A DNA stretch of 41,978 nucleotides from Chloroflexota bacterium. Its GTDB lineage: Bacteria > Chloroflexota > Anaerolineae > Promineifilales > Promineifilaceae. The stretch covers positions 1 to 41,978 of the forward strand of contig JAKEFB010000058.1 in assembly GCA_022616275.1 (NCBI GenBank), written 5' to 3'. A program made the translations under genes and the position numbers. Positions 33,966 to 41,978 of the stretch are shown piece by piece (position 1 is the stretch's first letter; the number at the start of each line of letters is the position of its first letter). The notes under the pieces were generated by a model. It ran no database searches. It had not been told where the DNA came from and saw nothing but the letters and a program-made list of their open reading frames with translations.

Positions 33966-36404
33966 ATGTTCCCAATGAACCAGCCATACGTGCCCTCCGC
34001 CCAGTCCACACCGTTCATTGGCCGCCAGGCAGAGCTGGCAGAAATCAATCGTTGCCTGGCCGACGCGGGGTGTCGCCTGTTGACCCTGATCGGCCCCGGC
34101 GGCGTTGGCAAAACACGCCTGGTCCGTGAGGCCCTTGACCACCTACCGGCCGGCGCCAGGGCTTATCTCATTCCACTGGCCTCTGTGCCTTCGGCCGATC
34201 TCCTGGTGCCCACTATAGCCGCTGCGCTGGACTTCTCCTTTTACGGCGAAAAGCAGAACGACGAAAGCGCTCGCCAACAACTGTTCAATTATCTGCAACG
34301 GCAAAAGCTGGTGCTGGCGCTGGACGACTTTGACCATTTGCGCGACGGAACGCCACTCCTGGTAGAAATGCTGTCGGCCGCCCCCAACGTAAAAATCCTG
34401 GTGACGGCCGAAGAACGGCTGGAGCTACCCGAGGAGCGGCCCCTGCCGGTGCATGGGCTGCCATACCCGGCCGAGGACGCCAACCCCGAGGAAGCGATCA
34501 GCTACGACGCCGTTCAATTGTTCGTCCATTGCGCCCGCAAAGCCCAGCCGGATTTCTCTCTCTCGGCCGAAGAAGCGCCGGCCGTCGTTCAAATTTGCCA
34601 GTTGTTGGATGGTCTACCGTTGGGGATTGAACTGGTCGCTCCCTGGGTAGAGTTATTTTCCTGCCGGACGATTGCCCGAGAACTGGAACGTAACCTCCCT
34701 TTCCTGGCCGGCCCGGCGGCGACCGGCAGGGAAAGCCAGCGCAGCCTGGCGGCCGTTTTTGAAAATTCCTGGAATCGCCTGCCGGCCGAAGAACAATTCT
34801 TAATCTGGCAATTGACTGTTTTTGAGGGTGGCTTCCGGCCGGAAGCGGCCGCCTACGTTTGTGGCGCGACCCCGGCCCAACTGGCTACCCTGGCCGAAAA
34901 ATCGTTTCTGCGCCCGGCCGGCAGCCGAGGCCAGGAGAATAGCCGCTACGAGATACCGGTCTTCTTCAAACGCTTTATCCAGGAGAAAGCCAAGGCCCTG
35001 GACGAATACCAGCGGGAAGCGGCCGAAATGGAAGCGCGCAACCGGCATTGTGATTACTTTGTCGCCTTTTTAAAGGAACGTGAGGCGCGCCTCAAAGACG
35101 ACAGGCAGATTGAGGCAGTGGCCGAAATCACCCGGGAAATTGAGAACGTGCGGGCTGCCTGGAACTGGGCGACCAGCCAGGCTCGAGAGGTAGCCATTGG
35201 CCAGGCCCTTGACAGCCTCTATTACTTTTACGAGTTGCGAAGCTGGTTCCACGAAGGTGTCCGGGCCCTGTCGCGGGCCAGCCGATCCCTGGCTCGCTAT
35301 ACCGGCGGACTGACGGATTTGATGGGCCGGGTGTTTGCCCGGCAGGCCTGGTTCTTGCTCCGCCTGTCACAATATGAGTCGGCGGCCGGGCTGCTCCAGG
35401 ACAGCCTGCTCATCCTGCTGCGCCATTCGGCCGGTCAGGAAGAAGTTGCCTTCACCCTTGGCGCTTTGGGCGTGGCCCTGGACGCCCAGGGAAAGCACGC
35501 CGAGGCCCAGCGGAACCTGCAAGAAAGCCTGTCGCTCTACCAGGCGGCCGATGACCCCTGGGGCACGGCCAACGCGCTCATCCGGTTAGGTAACAACGCC
35601 CTCAGCACCGGGTCGTACCGGGAAGGGCGCGATTTTTACGGCCAGGCGGCGACACTCTGTGAAGAACACAGCTACGTGAGAGGCTTTGCCCTGTGCCTGA
35701 ACAACCTGGCCCACATTGCCGAAAAATCGGGAGAGTACGTCCTGGCTAAAGAGATGTACCAGGAAAGCCTGGCCCTTAGAGAGGATATTGGCGACCAGGT
35801 GGGCGTGGCTTTTTCGCTAAACAACCTGGGCTACATCGCCTTTTTGCTGGGCGAGTACGAAGAAGCGCTGTCGCATTTGCAGCGGAGCCTGGCCATTTTT
35901 GAGTCCATTGGCGAGCGGCGCGGCCAGGCTTACGCCCTGGACAACACCGGCCACGTGGCCCTGGCCCGGCAAGAGTACGGAAAGGCCCGGGAGATGTACG
36001 GGCAGAGCCAGGCCATCTTCCTGGAAATTGGCGACCCGGCCGGCGTGGCTTTTTCGAGCAGCGACCTGGGCCACGCCCTGTTTGCGCTGGGGGAGCACGG
36101 CGAAGCCCGGCAGCAATTCGTGGCCGCCTTGCGGCTCAGCCAGGGCCGGCCGGCGTGGGTGGCCCTGGCTGCTTTGAGCGGGCTGGCCGCCCTGCTGGCC
36201 CAAGAAGGCAAGGCGGAGCAGGCTGTCTCCCTGGCCGCAGTCATCCGGCGGCACAACGAAAGCAACCCCAAGACCCGGGAAAGGGCCCAACTTTTCCTGG
36301 AGCAGATGGAGGAGCGCCTGCCGCCGGAGCAGTTCAACGCCGCCCGCCAGCGGGGCGAGGCGCAGGGGTTGAAGGAGCTGATTATTGAGATTGTGGGTAG
36401 TTGA
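33966..36404 (+). CDS. STAND ATPase with NB-ARC-like and TPR domains
   Basis: 812 residues. Walker A is GPGGVGKT (43-50), Walker B LVLALDDFD (115-123), followed by ILVTAEERLELPEE and the GLPLGIELVAPW motif typical of NB-ARC-like STAND proteins. A helical linker follows, and about seven TPR repeats fill residues 440-740 (e.g. ALCLNNLAHIAEKSGEYVLAKEMYQES). There is no DNA-binding or enzymatic effector domain at either end, unlike LuxR or AfsR relatives. A TAG sits directly before the ATG, so the N-terminus is not cut by annotation. Function may be signal sensing or defence; unknown. Confidence 0.88.
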   Translation: MFPMNQPYVPSAQSTPFIGRQAELAEINRCLADAGCRLLTLIGPGGVGKTRLVREALDHLPAGARAYLIPLASVPSADLLVPTIAAALDFSFYGEKQNDESARQQLFNYLQRQKLVLALDDFDHLRDGTPLLVEMLSAAPNVKILVTAEERLELPEERPLPVHGLPYPAEDANPEEAISYDAVQLFVHCARKAQPDFSLSAEEAPAVVQICQLLDGLPLGIELVAPWVELFSCRTIARELERNLPFLAGPAATGRESQRSLAAVFENSWNRLPAEEQFLIWQLTVFEGGFRPEAAAYVCGATPAQLATLAEKSFLRPAGSRGQENSRYEIPVFFKRFIQEKAKALDEYQREAAEMEARNRHCDYFVAFLKEREARLKDDRQIEAVAEITREIENVRAAWNWATSQAREVAIGQALDSLYYFYELRSWFHEGVRALSRASRSLARYTGGLTDLMGRVFARQAWFLLRLSQYESAAGLLQDSLLILLRHSAGQEEVAFTLGALGVALDAQGKHAEAQRNLQESLSLYQAADDPWGTANALIRLGNNALSTGSYREGRDFYGQAATLCEEHSYVRGFALCLNNLAHIAEKSGEYVLAKEMYQESLALREDIGDQVGVAFSLNNLGYIAFLLGEYEEALSHLQRSLAIFESIGERRGQAYALDNTGHVALARQEYGKAREMYGQSQAIFLEIGDPAGVAFSSSDLGHALFALGEHGEARQQFVAALRLSQGRPAWVALAALSGLAALLAQEGKAEQAVSLAAVIRRHNESNPKTRERAQLFLEQMEERLPPEQFNAARQRGEAQGLKELIIEIVGS

Positions 36405-36432
36405 GGGCGCAGTTTCAAAACTGCGCCCTCAA
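36401..36432. terminator. Bidirectional terminator between STAND ATPase and herA
   Basis: TTGAGGGCGCAGTTT (36401-36415) and AAACTGCGCCCTCAA (36418-36432) are perfect reverse complements. The STAND stop (TGA at 36402) lies in the left arm, and the herA stop follows the right arm. A/T tracts inside the stem and its placement between two converging genes suggest shared termination; the T-run is short, so efficiency is uncertain. Confidence 0.65.
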
Positions 36433-38139
36433 TTACCCAAACAACTCTGCGTTAATGTCTTCCACCTTGCGCCGGCCGTTGCTGGTTCCGCTCTTCCGGC
36501 CGCGCATCTCGTCGTAAAAGGCGTCGTCGTAGCGGCGAGACTTGACGGGAATGGGCATCTTTACCCCCCAGCCCAACAGCAGCACCTCTTCCTTTTCTTG
36601 CAGCCGGGCCAGCATGCCCCGCAACTGTTCCCGGCCGGCCAGGCCGGTGAGGACGGCGCGAATGTCGTCTTCGTCGCCCAGCCAGCCGGTAATGCGGGTG
36701 CCCAGTTGGGACATGACTTCGTCGTCAATGCCCGACGGCCGCTGGTCCACGACCAGCAGGGTGACAAAGTATTTGCGTAGCTCGCGGGCAATCGTGCCAA
36801 AGGCCGTCTGGCCGGCCAACTGGGGGTTTAACAGCTTGTGCGCTTCCTCGATGGCCACGATCAGCGGCCGGGGATCTGGGCCGCCCGACGTTTTGCGTTC
36901 TTCTGTTTTCTTGACCCAGTGCTGGCGGATGCGCCGGGTGAGGATGTTGGAGACCAGCAGGTAGTCCAGCTCGCTATCGTGCTCGCCGAAGCTGAGGATG
37001 ACGTGTCTTTCATGCTCCAGTTTGTCCACAATGTCGGTCACGGCGTCGGTGGCCGGCCGCTCGACGACGTATGGCCGGTCATAAATCAGCTTCAGCTTGC
37101 GGTGCAACCCCTCGGCCGCCTTCTCGTGGACGTTGTTGGCCCGGGCCCAGGCGGCGACCGAGTTAGCGGCCGGCTCAGTAACGGTCCTGCCCGATTCGGT
37201 GGTATACGTTTCCGTTGCCCCTGGCTCCAGCTTCATAAATTCGGCAAACCAGCGCCCCTGGAAACTCCGTTCCAGGGCGTTGAGCGTCACCGCCGCCGTT
37301 TCGGTCAGATTCAGAGCCTCGGCCAGCAGGTGAATGTCGCCAGTCTGAAAGTCGCTCAGGGCCAGCTCCAGGGTAAAGTCAGGCAGGTGGCCGCGCACCG
37401 TCGCCCCTTTGCCCAACGCCGCTACCTGTACTTTGGCGTCAAACAGGGATTTCAGACCCCGCACGTTTTTATCTTCGTCGGTGGCAATATCGTCGAAGGC
37501 GTATTCGTTGTGCATATCAAAAACCAGGGCGGAGGCTACGTTCTCGCGCATTAATCCCGCTAACATGATTCGAGTCAGAAAACTCTTGCCCGTGCCGGTG
37601 GCGCCGAAGATGCCGCTGGAACGCTTGACGAACCGGTTCAGGTCCAGGCGAACCGGATAGCCCTGTTCAATGGTGTGGCCGACGATAAACATGCCCTTGC
37701 CTTCTTTGCCAAAGATTTCGGCCACGTCGGCTTCGCCGGCCGGGCGGACGGCAGCGTAATGGGCGGGCACGGTCTTCACCGGCCGGGGGCCGGGGTTTTC
37801 CAGCCCCTTGTCAACCCGCTCCTGCCAGTCCAGGAACCCGGCCGGGTCGTCTGGCCCCCGGTCGAGCATCAGGGTCGGATACATGGCCAGGGTGGTGTAA
37901 AGGGTCTTGCCCAGCAGGGCCTGGGTAATGGCCGGCTGCAGGCGGGCGCTCTGCTCATCGGCAAAGCGAGGGTCGGTGGCTCCCAGCAGCAGGTCGGTGA
38001 CCAGGCCGTAGTAGCGGTAGCGGCCGTTGTCGCAGACGACAAAGCTGCCTTCCTGGACGTTGTCGGCCGGGACGGTCAGCCGGATGTAAAACCCTTCTTT
38101 CAGGCCACCGCCGACGATGTAACCGATTGTTTCGTTCAT
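36433..38139 (-). CDS. herA: HerA-type hexameric DNA translocase/ATPase
   Basis: 568 residues. A small beta domain (about 1-60, GYIVGGGLKEGFYIRL) resembles the HAS barrel of HerA. The FtsK/HerA RecA core has Walker A GATGTGKS (179-186), LVFDMHNEYAF, Walker B PLIVAIEEAH (425-434) and the arginine/sensor segment VDQRPSGIDDEVMSQLGTRI, the usual HerA hallmark. HerA pumps DNA for end resection with the nuclease NurA. It is the third gene of the operon NurA - HAS-barrel protein - HerA; the 68-base gap to the second gene is filled by inverted heptamer arrays. Confidence 0.93.
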   Translation of the reverse strand: MNETIGYIVGGGLKEGFYIRLTVPADNVQEGSFVVCDNGRYRYYGLVTDLLLGATDPRFADEQSARLQPAITQALLGKTLYTTLAMYPTLMLDRGPDDPAGFLDWQERVDKGLENPGPRPVKTVPAHYAAVRPAGEADVAEIFGKEGKGMFIVGHTIEQGYPVRLDLNRFVKRSSGIFGATGTGKSFLTRIMLAGLMRENVASALVFDMHNEYAFDDIATDEDKNVRGLKSLFDAKVQVAALGKGATVRGHLPDFTLELALSDFQTGDIHLLAEALNLTETAAVTLNALERSFQGRWFAEFMKLEPGATETYTTESGRTVTEPAANSVAAWARANNVHEKAAEGLHRKLKLIYDRPYVVERPATDAVTDIVDKLEHERHVILSFGEHDSELDYLLVSNILTRRIRQHWVKKTEERKTSGGPDPRPLIVAIEEAHKLLNPQLAGQTAFGTIARELRKYFVTLLVVDQRPSGIDDEVMSQLGTRITGWLGDEDDIRAVLTGLAGREQLRGMLARLQEKEEVLLLGWGVKMPIPVKSRRYDDAFYDEMRGRKSGTSNGRRKVEDINAELFG

Positions 38140-38157
38140 GATCTTTCCCCTCGAAAT

Positions 38158-38222
38158 GGAGATTAGGGATTGGAGATTGGAGATTGGAGATTGCCAATCT
38201 CTAATCTCTAACCTCCAATCTC
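38158..38222. repeat. Inverted heptamer arrays, five GGAGATT and four AATCTC units
   Basis: GGAGATT, AGGGATT, GGAGATT, GGAGATT, GGAGATT (38158-38192) and, two bases on, CAATCTC, TAATCTC, TAACCTC, CAATCTC (38195-38222) form near-perfect reverse complements that could fold into a stem of roughly 28 bp. The stop of the HAS-barrel gene (38208-38210) lies in the second half. Confidence 0.85.
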
Positions 38223-38879
38223 CAGCTCCGGCAGCGCGTCGCTGATGGCCTCCAACGTCGGAACCAGCAGGTCGTAATTGCTGCGCAGCAGCTCGATCAG
38301 TTCCTCGATGGTGCGCATGGCCCAGGCGGCGTCCCGGCCGCGCTGCTGGTAGGTGTGGCCAATGTGGGCGACCAGCAACTGGTCTACTGGCACGGGACTG
38401 CCGGCCGTCCGCAAAATCAGCCGCAGGTAGCCCGGCCGGGCGGTAAACTCGCGGACCTCGTCTGGCTCGTCGCAGAGGAAGACGGGGTCCAGGTTCAGCG
38501 GCGGCCGGGGCGGCAGGCCGTGGTGGAGTTCGCCGTTCAGCCGGTAGCCGACGGCCAGGGTGCTCATCTCAATGGGCAGCAGGCGGTTGTTGCGCTGGTC
38601 TTCGATGACCGACTGGCGGGGGTTCTCGGCCAGCACCAGCCGGCGCACCAGCGGGTCGTCGTCAATGTGAATGTCGTAGACCAGGCCGTAAATGGCTTCG
38701 CGGGCATCCACCGGCTGGGCCTTGACCAGGCAGCCAAAGCTGGGCGCAGCCAACTGGTGGACCCGGCAGCCCACAGCAAAGCCGGCCGTGCTGGCCCGCA
38801 ACACCCGCCCAATTTCCAGATTTTGGATTTTAGATGCGAAAGCTTCGCGTTCGTCAAGATTTTGGATTTCGTCAAACAT
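38208..38879 (-). CDS. HAS-barrel-type protein between nurA and herA
   Basis: About 223 residues from ATG 38879. The recognisable part begins IGRVLRASTAGFAVGCRV and continues SFGCLVKAQPVDAREAIYGLVYDIHID, a beta-barrel pattern like the HAS domain of HerA/ATP synthase. A middle region (PIEMSTLAVGYRLNGELHHGLPPRPPLNLDPV) and a C-terminal helical part (GRDAAWAMRTIEELIELLRSNYD) are less familiar. The first 25 residues come mostly from TTTTGGA-type repeats, so the real start may lie downstream, near the GTG at about 38806. It is expected to help couple NurA to HerA; inference. Confidence 0.7.
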   Translation of the reverse strand: MFDEIQNLDEREAFASKIQNLEIGRVLRASTAGFAVGCRVHQLAAPSFGCLVKAQPVDAREAIYGLVYDIHIDDDPLVRRLVLAENPRQSVIEDQRNNRLLPIEMSTLAVGYRLNGELHHGLPPRPPLNLDPVFLCDEPDEVREFTARPGYLRLILRTAGSPVPVDQLLVAHIGHTYQQRGRDAAWAMRTIEELIELLRSNYDLLVPTLEAISDALPELEIGG

Positions 38880-38953
38880 CACCCATCACTCATCACTCAT
38901 CACTCATTACTCATCACTCAGTCCTCAGTCCTCAGTCCTCACACCTCATGCCT
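38877..38953. repeat. Eleven-unit heptamer array joining nurA stop and HAS-gene start
   Basis: Eleven 7-bp units run without a gap: CATCACC, three CATCACT, CATTACT, CATCACT, three CAGTCCT, CACACCT and CATGCCT. The NurA stop (38939-38941) and the start codon of the HAS-barrel gene (38877-38879) both fall inside. This is the longest such array in the window. Confidence 0.85.
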
Positions 38954-40189
38954 CGTTTTCCCGGCGCGGGCGACGTTTTTGGCGCTTTGTTTGGCGGTGA
39001 TGGCGTGGTAGACGCCGTAGCGCTGCATGGCGTACTCGATCATGGCGTCCAGGCTCTCGTGGTCCTGGTAGCCGACGACGGCAATTTCGTCGGCCCGGGC
39101 CAGGACGTAGGGATAATCGCCCATAATCCGGCATTGGTCGTAGACCAGGGCGTGGACGGCCGCTACAGCCGCCGGGTCCTGGGCCACGAAGCGGGGAATG
39201 TCTACGCGGGCAATCTGCCGGCCGGAGCGGCCGGGATTCAGGTAAAAGAAGCAGACTTCGTTGAGCGGGTCGCGGTGGTAAAAGTCCTGGTTGTGCTGGG
39301 AAACGTCCACAAAGACCTTGCTGCGCTGCCCCGGCTCCAGCAGGTGGCGGAAAAGAATGTTGTCGGCCAGGAAGGGCTGGGCGTCTCGCTCGGTCAGGAT
39401 GCGCAGGTCAAACCCGGGCCGGTTGACGTCGAGCGTGTGTAGCAGGGTAATGACCGAGCGCTTGCCGGGGTTGACGATGTAGCCGGCCAGCAGCGCGCCA
39501 GCGCGCCGGACGTCGCTCATGGCCGCCTGCCAGCCGTGCAAGACGCGGCTGCCTTCCGGGTCGTTGGTGCCCACGGCCGGCCAGTAGAGCAACCGCTGGT
39601 CCAGAAGGGCGACGAGCGGCCGGACCTCGTCCTGCTGTTCGTGGGCGATCCTGGCCAGGGTCTCTATTTCGGCCCGGTCGCGCCGCAGGCTGACCACGGC
39701 GCCGCTGTCGGCAAATTGTTCAGCCTCTTCCCCGGCCTCGTACGGGGCGGGTGGCGTGGCCGCCTGGCCGTTGCGGCCGGGGTAGTCCAGGGCCGGCTCG
39801 GTGAATTGGAGGGGTAGCCGGCCGCGGCCGTGGTAGTAAACGATGACGCCGACGTTGATGAGCGAATAGAGGTAAGGGGCGTGCCGGTCGGGCAGGATTT
39901 GCGAGCCGTCGGTGGCAATGAGCGTGGCCTGGGCCGGCAGGGGGGGCGGGTCTACGGCCGCGTCCAGTGGCTCGTCGTGGTCCAGCGGCCGGGCGGCGCG
40001 GAACTTCTTAAAGTCCACCCGCTGGATGGCCTGTTCCAGGCCGGCGTTGATCCCGTCCCAATCGGCGGCGTGGTCGCGCAGCTTTTGCAGCAGGCGTTCG
40101 ACCAACAACCGGCTTTGCTGCTGGCGGGCGTAAGTGCTGCGCACCATTTCCTCCAGGTTATCGGTTATTTTTTCAAACTCCAGCGTCAT
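38939..40189 (-). CDS. nurA: NurA-type nuclease
   Basis: 416 residues. The NurA signature is present: ATLIATDGSQI with catalytic Asp 94, LVALLDQRLLYW (Asp about 197), AGYIVNPGKRSVI, and RQIARVDIPRF near the C-terminus, which fits the last acidic motif. NurA is a Mn-dependent 5' to 3' nuclease that resects DNA ends together with HerA. First gene of the NurA - HAS-barrel - HerA operon. The final residues HEV are encoded in the heptamer array 38877-38953. Confidence 0.9.
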   Translation of the reverse strand: MTLEFEKITDNLEEMVRSTYARQQQSRLLVERLLQKLRDHAADWDGINAGLEQAIQRVDFKKFRAARPLDHDEPLDAAVDPPPLPAQATLIATDGSQILPDRHAPYLYSLINVGVIVYYHGRGRLPLQFTEPALDYPGRNGQAATPPAPYEAGEEAEQFADSGAVVSLRRDRAEIETLARIAHEQQDEVRPLVALLDQRLLYWPAVGTNDPEGSRVLHGWQAAMSDVRRAGALLAGYIVNPGKRSVITLLHTLDVNRPGFDLRILTERDAQPFLADNILFRHLLEPGQRSKVFVDVSQHNQDFYHRDPLNEVCFFYLNPGRSGRQIARVDIPRFVAQDPAAVAAVHALVYDQCRIMGDYPYVLARADEIAVVGYQDHESLDAMIEYAMQRYGVYHAITAKQSAKNVARAGKTRHEV

Positions 40190-40262
40190 GGCAGCACAAG
40201 GACCTCCACAGTACCCGGCAAGAGTGTAGCACGCATGAGCTAAGGAAGCGAATTTTGAAAGA

Positions 40263-40297
40263 GGGCTGAGGACTGAGGACTGAATGAAGAGTGATGA
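40263..40297. repeat. GGACTGA/GTGATGA heptamers upstream of the AT-rich region
   Basis: GGGCTGA, GGACTGA, GGACTGA, ATGAAGA, GTGATGA (40263-40297), the same unit family as 18721-18748 and the complement of 38919-38939. It marks the border to the AT-richer tail of the window. The next 130 bases hold no gene I can support; a possible -10 (TAGAAT near 40403) lies just before the next gene. Confidence 0.7.
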
Positions 40298-40431
40298 GCT
40301 ACGAAGTTGGCGTGGTCTTGCACTTGATCAACCGGCTGCAACGGCTGTTATCAGTCCAGATTTTCTGTACCCCTAAATTACCCTGCTGTCTTTAAACTTC
40401 GGTAGAATGGTATTTGAAGGAGGCATGATTC

Positions 40432-40803
40432 ATGAGTTCCGAGGTCAGATCAAACTTGTTCGAAATAACTGATCCGCAAAGACATTTATGTTCGGTCTAT
40501 TACTACATTTTGGACAAACCAAGAATGATCATCATGGTTGTAGATTTGCTTGGTGATGCCAGACGGCCGTTTTTTTTGGATTTCTTTGGAATTGAGTATT
40601 TTGAAGGTCCTTTAAATTGGGTTGGGGCCAATTTTTTTATTGGAACATATGAGGAAAAAAAGGATTTAGCAAGTCAGTATCTGGTTCTGCCGGATACTCC
40701 TGACGCTCGCTACACGTTACCTTTTTCAACAATTACACCGACGGAGCTAGAAGAACACATCACTTCGTTCACTTTGTATAAAGCTAAGTACACCGTTAAG
40801 TAA
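40432..40803 (+). CDS. Small protein of unknown function, possible immunity-type
   Basis: 123 residues, preceded by GAAGGAGG and ATG 40432. Aromatic-rich with short beta-like segments (CSVYYYILDKPRMIIMVVDLLGD; RRPFFLDFFGIEYFEGPLNWVGANFFIGTYEEKK), no signal peptide or membrane segment. No family is recognised. Base composition is much lower in GC than the upstream genes. Compact single-domain, aromatic and acidic proteins next to toxin-like fragments are often immunity proteins, but that is only a guess. Confidence 0.7.
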   Translation: MSSEVRSNLFEITDPQRHLCSVYYYILDKPRMIIMVVDLLGDARRPFFLDFFGIEYFEGPLNWVGANFFIGTYEEKKDLASQYLVLPDTPDARYTLPFSTITPTELEEHITSFTLYKAKYTVK

Positions 40804-41013
40804 ATAATTTAAACTTACTGCAGCTCAAGAACTTAAAAAGACTTGCTTAACGCTGTACTAAGTCAGTACAGGGATTTGAAATCAAGATTCTTGCGCATCA
40901 GGCAAGTAAAACTGCTGAGTGGCCATTGAAAACTATACCGAGGCCTTGGTGAGTAGTTTCAATTTGCCCCGAATTCCCGCGTTCCGAGGGAAAATAATCG
41001 ATCGGTACACATC

Positions 41014-41301
41014 ATGGATAATCATGCTGAATGGGGTGTTGTTGCCCGTCAACGTCTGGCGGCTGGTGGTCGCGTAGATATATTCGAAGGTTTAACAGAA
41101 AGCCAAATTAGGGCTCGTGTTGGTGCTGCATGGGGTCGAAGAGAACTTATGGAGAGTCAAGTCGACGTTGCACTTGGGGTCACCCGCCAGAGGTATCGTG
41201 GAGTAGACCCTGTGTCTGGTCGAACTGTAGAATTCTGGTTTAATACAAATACCAGAATTGTTGAAACAGCCTACCAAATAACACTAGGGATTGGCCACTA
41301 A
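41014..41301 (+). CDS. Small protein resembling a detached polymorphic-toxin tail
   Basis: 95 residues. The N-terminus is Arg/Gly-rich helix (WGVVARQRLAAGG, ESQIRARVGAAWGRR) and the C-terminus GRTVEFWFNTNTRIVETAYQITLG looks like the end of toxin domains at the tips of large secreted proteins. The frame stays open about 20 codons upstream of the ATG with no ribosome site, as expected for a detached C-terminal module. No family is firmly recognised. The neighbours on both sides may be immunity genes. Confidence 0.5.
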   Translation: MDNHAEWGVVARQRLAAGGRVDIFEGLTESQIRARVGAAWGRRELMESQVDVALGVTRQRYRGVDPVSGRTVEFWFNTNTRIVETAYQITLGIGH

Positions 41302-41420
41302 ATAAGTTGGACACTTTCTTGGGTTACTTTTCCTTGAATCGTTCAAGTTAAAAATTGTTAATCCCAAAGCCATTAGGAATGAGGCGATAACAATGCTTTC
41401 TGACTACCATAGGGTATCCA

Positions 41421-41900
41421 ATGCAAATTTGCTTAAGTTTTGACCAACAATTAATGGAAAAATACGATGCGCGGGGCTCTCCTCTTTTCTTTGGGATTGC
41501 CTGGGAACACGAGGGTGCCTATTATCCAGATAAAGCCTGGATGGATTTTGGAGCAGTGATTGTTGACTGGTGGCTTAGCACAGTAATCCACCTGTGGCGC
41601 GGCTCTAACTCGGATAAATTTCAATTTATGGATGGCCCTTATTTGATTGAAGCAGAGTATGACCCGCGAAGCGGGATGGTGGAATTAAAACCGGAAAACC
41701 TTGATATTACCTGGTACGTTCCCCTGACCAAAATTGTAGAGGAATTAGTAAGTGCTGCAGAAAAGATATGTCGCGAGTTGGGACGCATAGGAATTGCAAG
41801 GGAAACACAGGTAGGGCTAGAGAAATTTATCAATCAACTAAAAGTTGAGTTGCGGAATGGAGAAAATCCTATACTGATTTACAATACCTTCGTCAATTAA
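41421..41900 (+). CDS. Small protein of unknown function, immunity-like
   Basis: 159 residues, starting MQICLSFDQQLMEKYD. A central pattern AYYPDKAWMDFGAVIVDWWLSTVIHLWRG, then FQFMDGPYLIEAEYD and a helical C-terminus, resembles immunity-type proteins of contact-dependent toxin loci. This is a resemblance by eye, not an assignment. No signal peptide. Low GC like its neighbours. It follows the toxin-like fragment by 119 bases, an order (toxin then immunity) that supports the idea. Confidence 0.65.
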   Translation: MQICLSFDQQLMEKYDARGSPLFFGIAWEHEGAYYPDKAWMDFGAVIVDWWLSTVIHLWRGSNSDKFQFMDGPYLIEAEYDPRSGMVELKPENLDITWYVPLTKIVEELVSAAEKICRELGRIGIARETQVGLEKFINQLKVELRNGENPILIYNTFVN

Positions 41901-41978
41901 GGCGAATTGAGGCAGGGTTGAGCGTTATGAACACTGCCGAGCCTGGAAATCCGGTCAAGAATCCGGGCCAATAAAATA

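Noticed and set aside
38877-38953. The 11-unit heptamer array as a CRISPR or minisatellite.
   Set aside because: Units are 7 bp with no spacers, which excludes a CRISPR array.
40853-40871. Hairpin CTGTACT / AGTACAG in the spacer after 40803.
   Set aside because: Seven-base stem without T-run; too weak to call a terminator. The rest of this 210-base spacer shows nothing else.
41929-41976. 15-codon frame MNTAEPGNPVKNPGQ at the window end.
   Set aside because: Too short and without supporting signals.

Overview
The window reads as a chromosomal segment of a high-GC, probably filamentous Chloroflexota bacterium (Anaerolineae-like; inferred from gene content, not proven). It opens with the classical tuf-rpmG-tRNA-Trp-secE-nusG-rplK-rplA-rplJ-rplL order, carries F420 cofactor genes, has many lipoproteins with Pro/Thr-rich linkers, and uses CGGCCG/GGCCGG-rich coding sequence.

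Layout: 1-4190 translation/transcription genes, with an L10 leader before rplJ and a terminator after rplL (rpoBC do not follow). 4317-9449: a small acidic protein, an F420-type luciferase-like oxidoreductase, thioredoxin, an SsnA-type amidohydrolase, and an F420 pair (NADPH:F420 reductase npdG and F420-0 glutamate ligase cofE). 9468-18095: a glycosidase-like lipoprotein, a HIT protein paired with a zinc-ribbon membrane protein, an aminotransferase in a tight operon with a MecA-like penicillin-binding lipoprotein, and a divergent thioredoxin/NHL lipoprotein. 18096-21790 is a disturbed, lower-GC island: gene remnants, an acetyltransferase, a doubly frameshifted gene, an orphan Phd/YefM antitoxin with a strong promoter and operator-like palindrome, and a type II methyltransferase convergent with a probable restriction endonuclease. 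21825-27541 is a putrescine-type ABC importer with its aldehyde dehydrogenase (ydcSTUVW-like). 27755-33641: an m5C RNA methyltransferase, a YciI protein, PEP carboxylase coupled to a YcaQ-like glycosylase, and a cold-shock protein. 33966-36404 is a STAND (NB-ARC/TPR) ATPase, convergent with a NurA - HAS-barrel protein - HerA operon (36433-40189). 40400-41978 is AT-richer and holds three small unfamiliar genes, possibly an orphan polymorphic-toxin tail and immunity genes.

The most striking structure no gene explains is a set of short tandem-repeat arrays, mostly of 7-bp period (also 6, 8 and 9), in well over ten spacers. Several arrays swallow the stop or start codon of the neighbouring gene, so that they encode the last or first residues of L10, the acetyltransferase, the HIT protein, NpdG, the HAS-barrel protein, NurA, the RNA methyltransferase and the glycosidase-like protein. 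Several arrays occur as inverted pairs able to form long hairpins.
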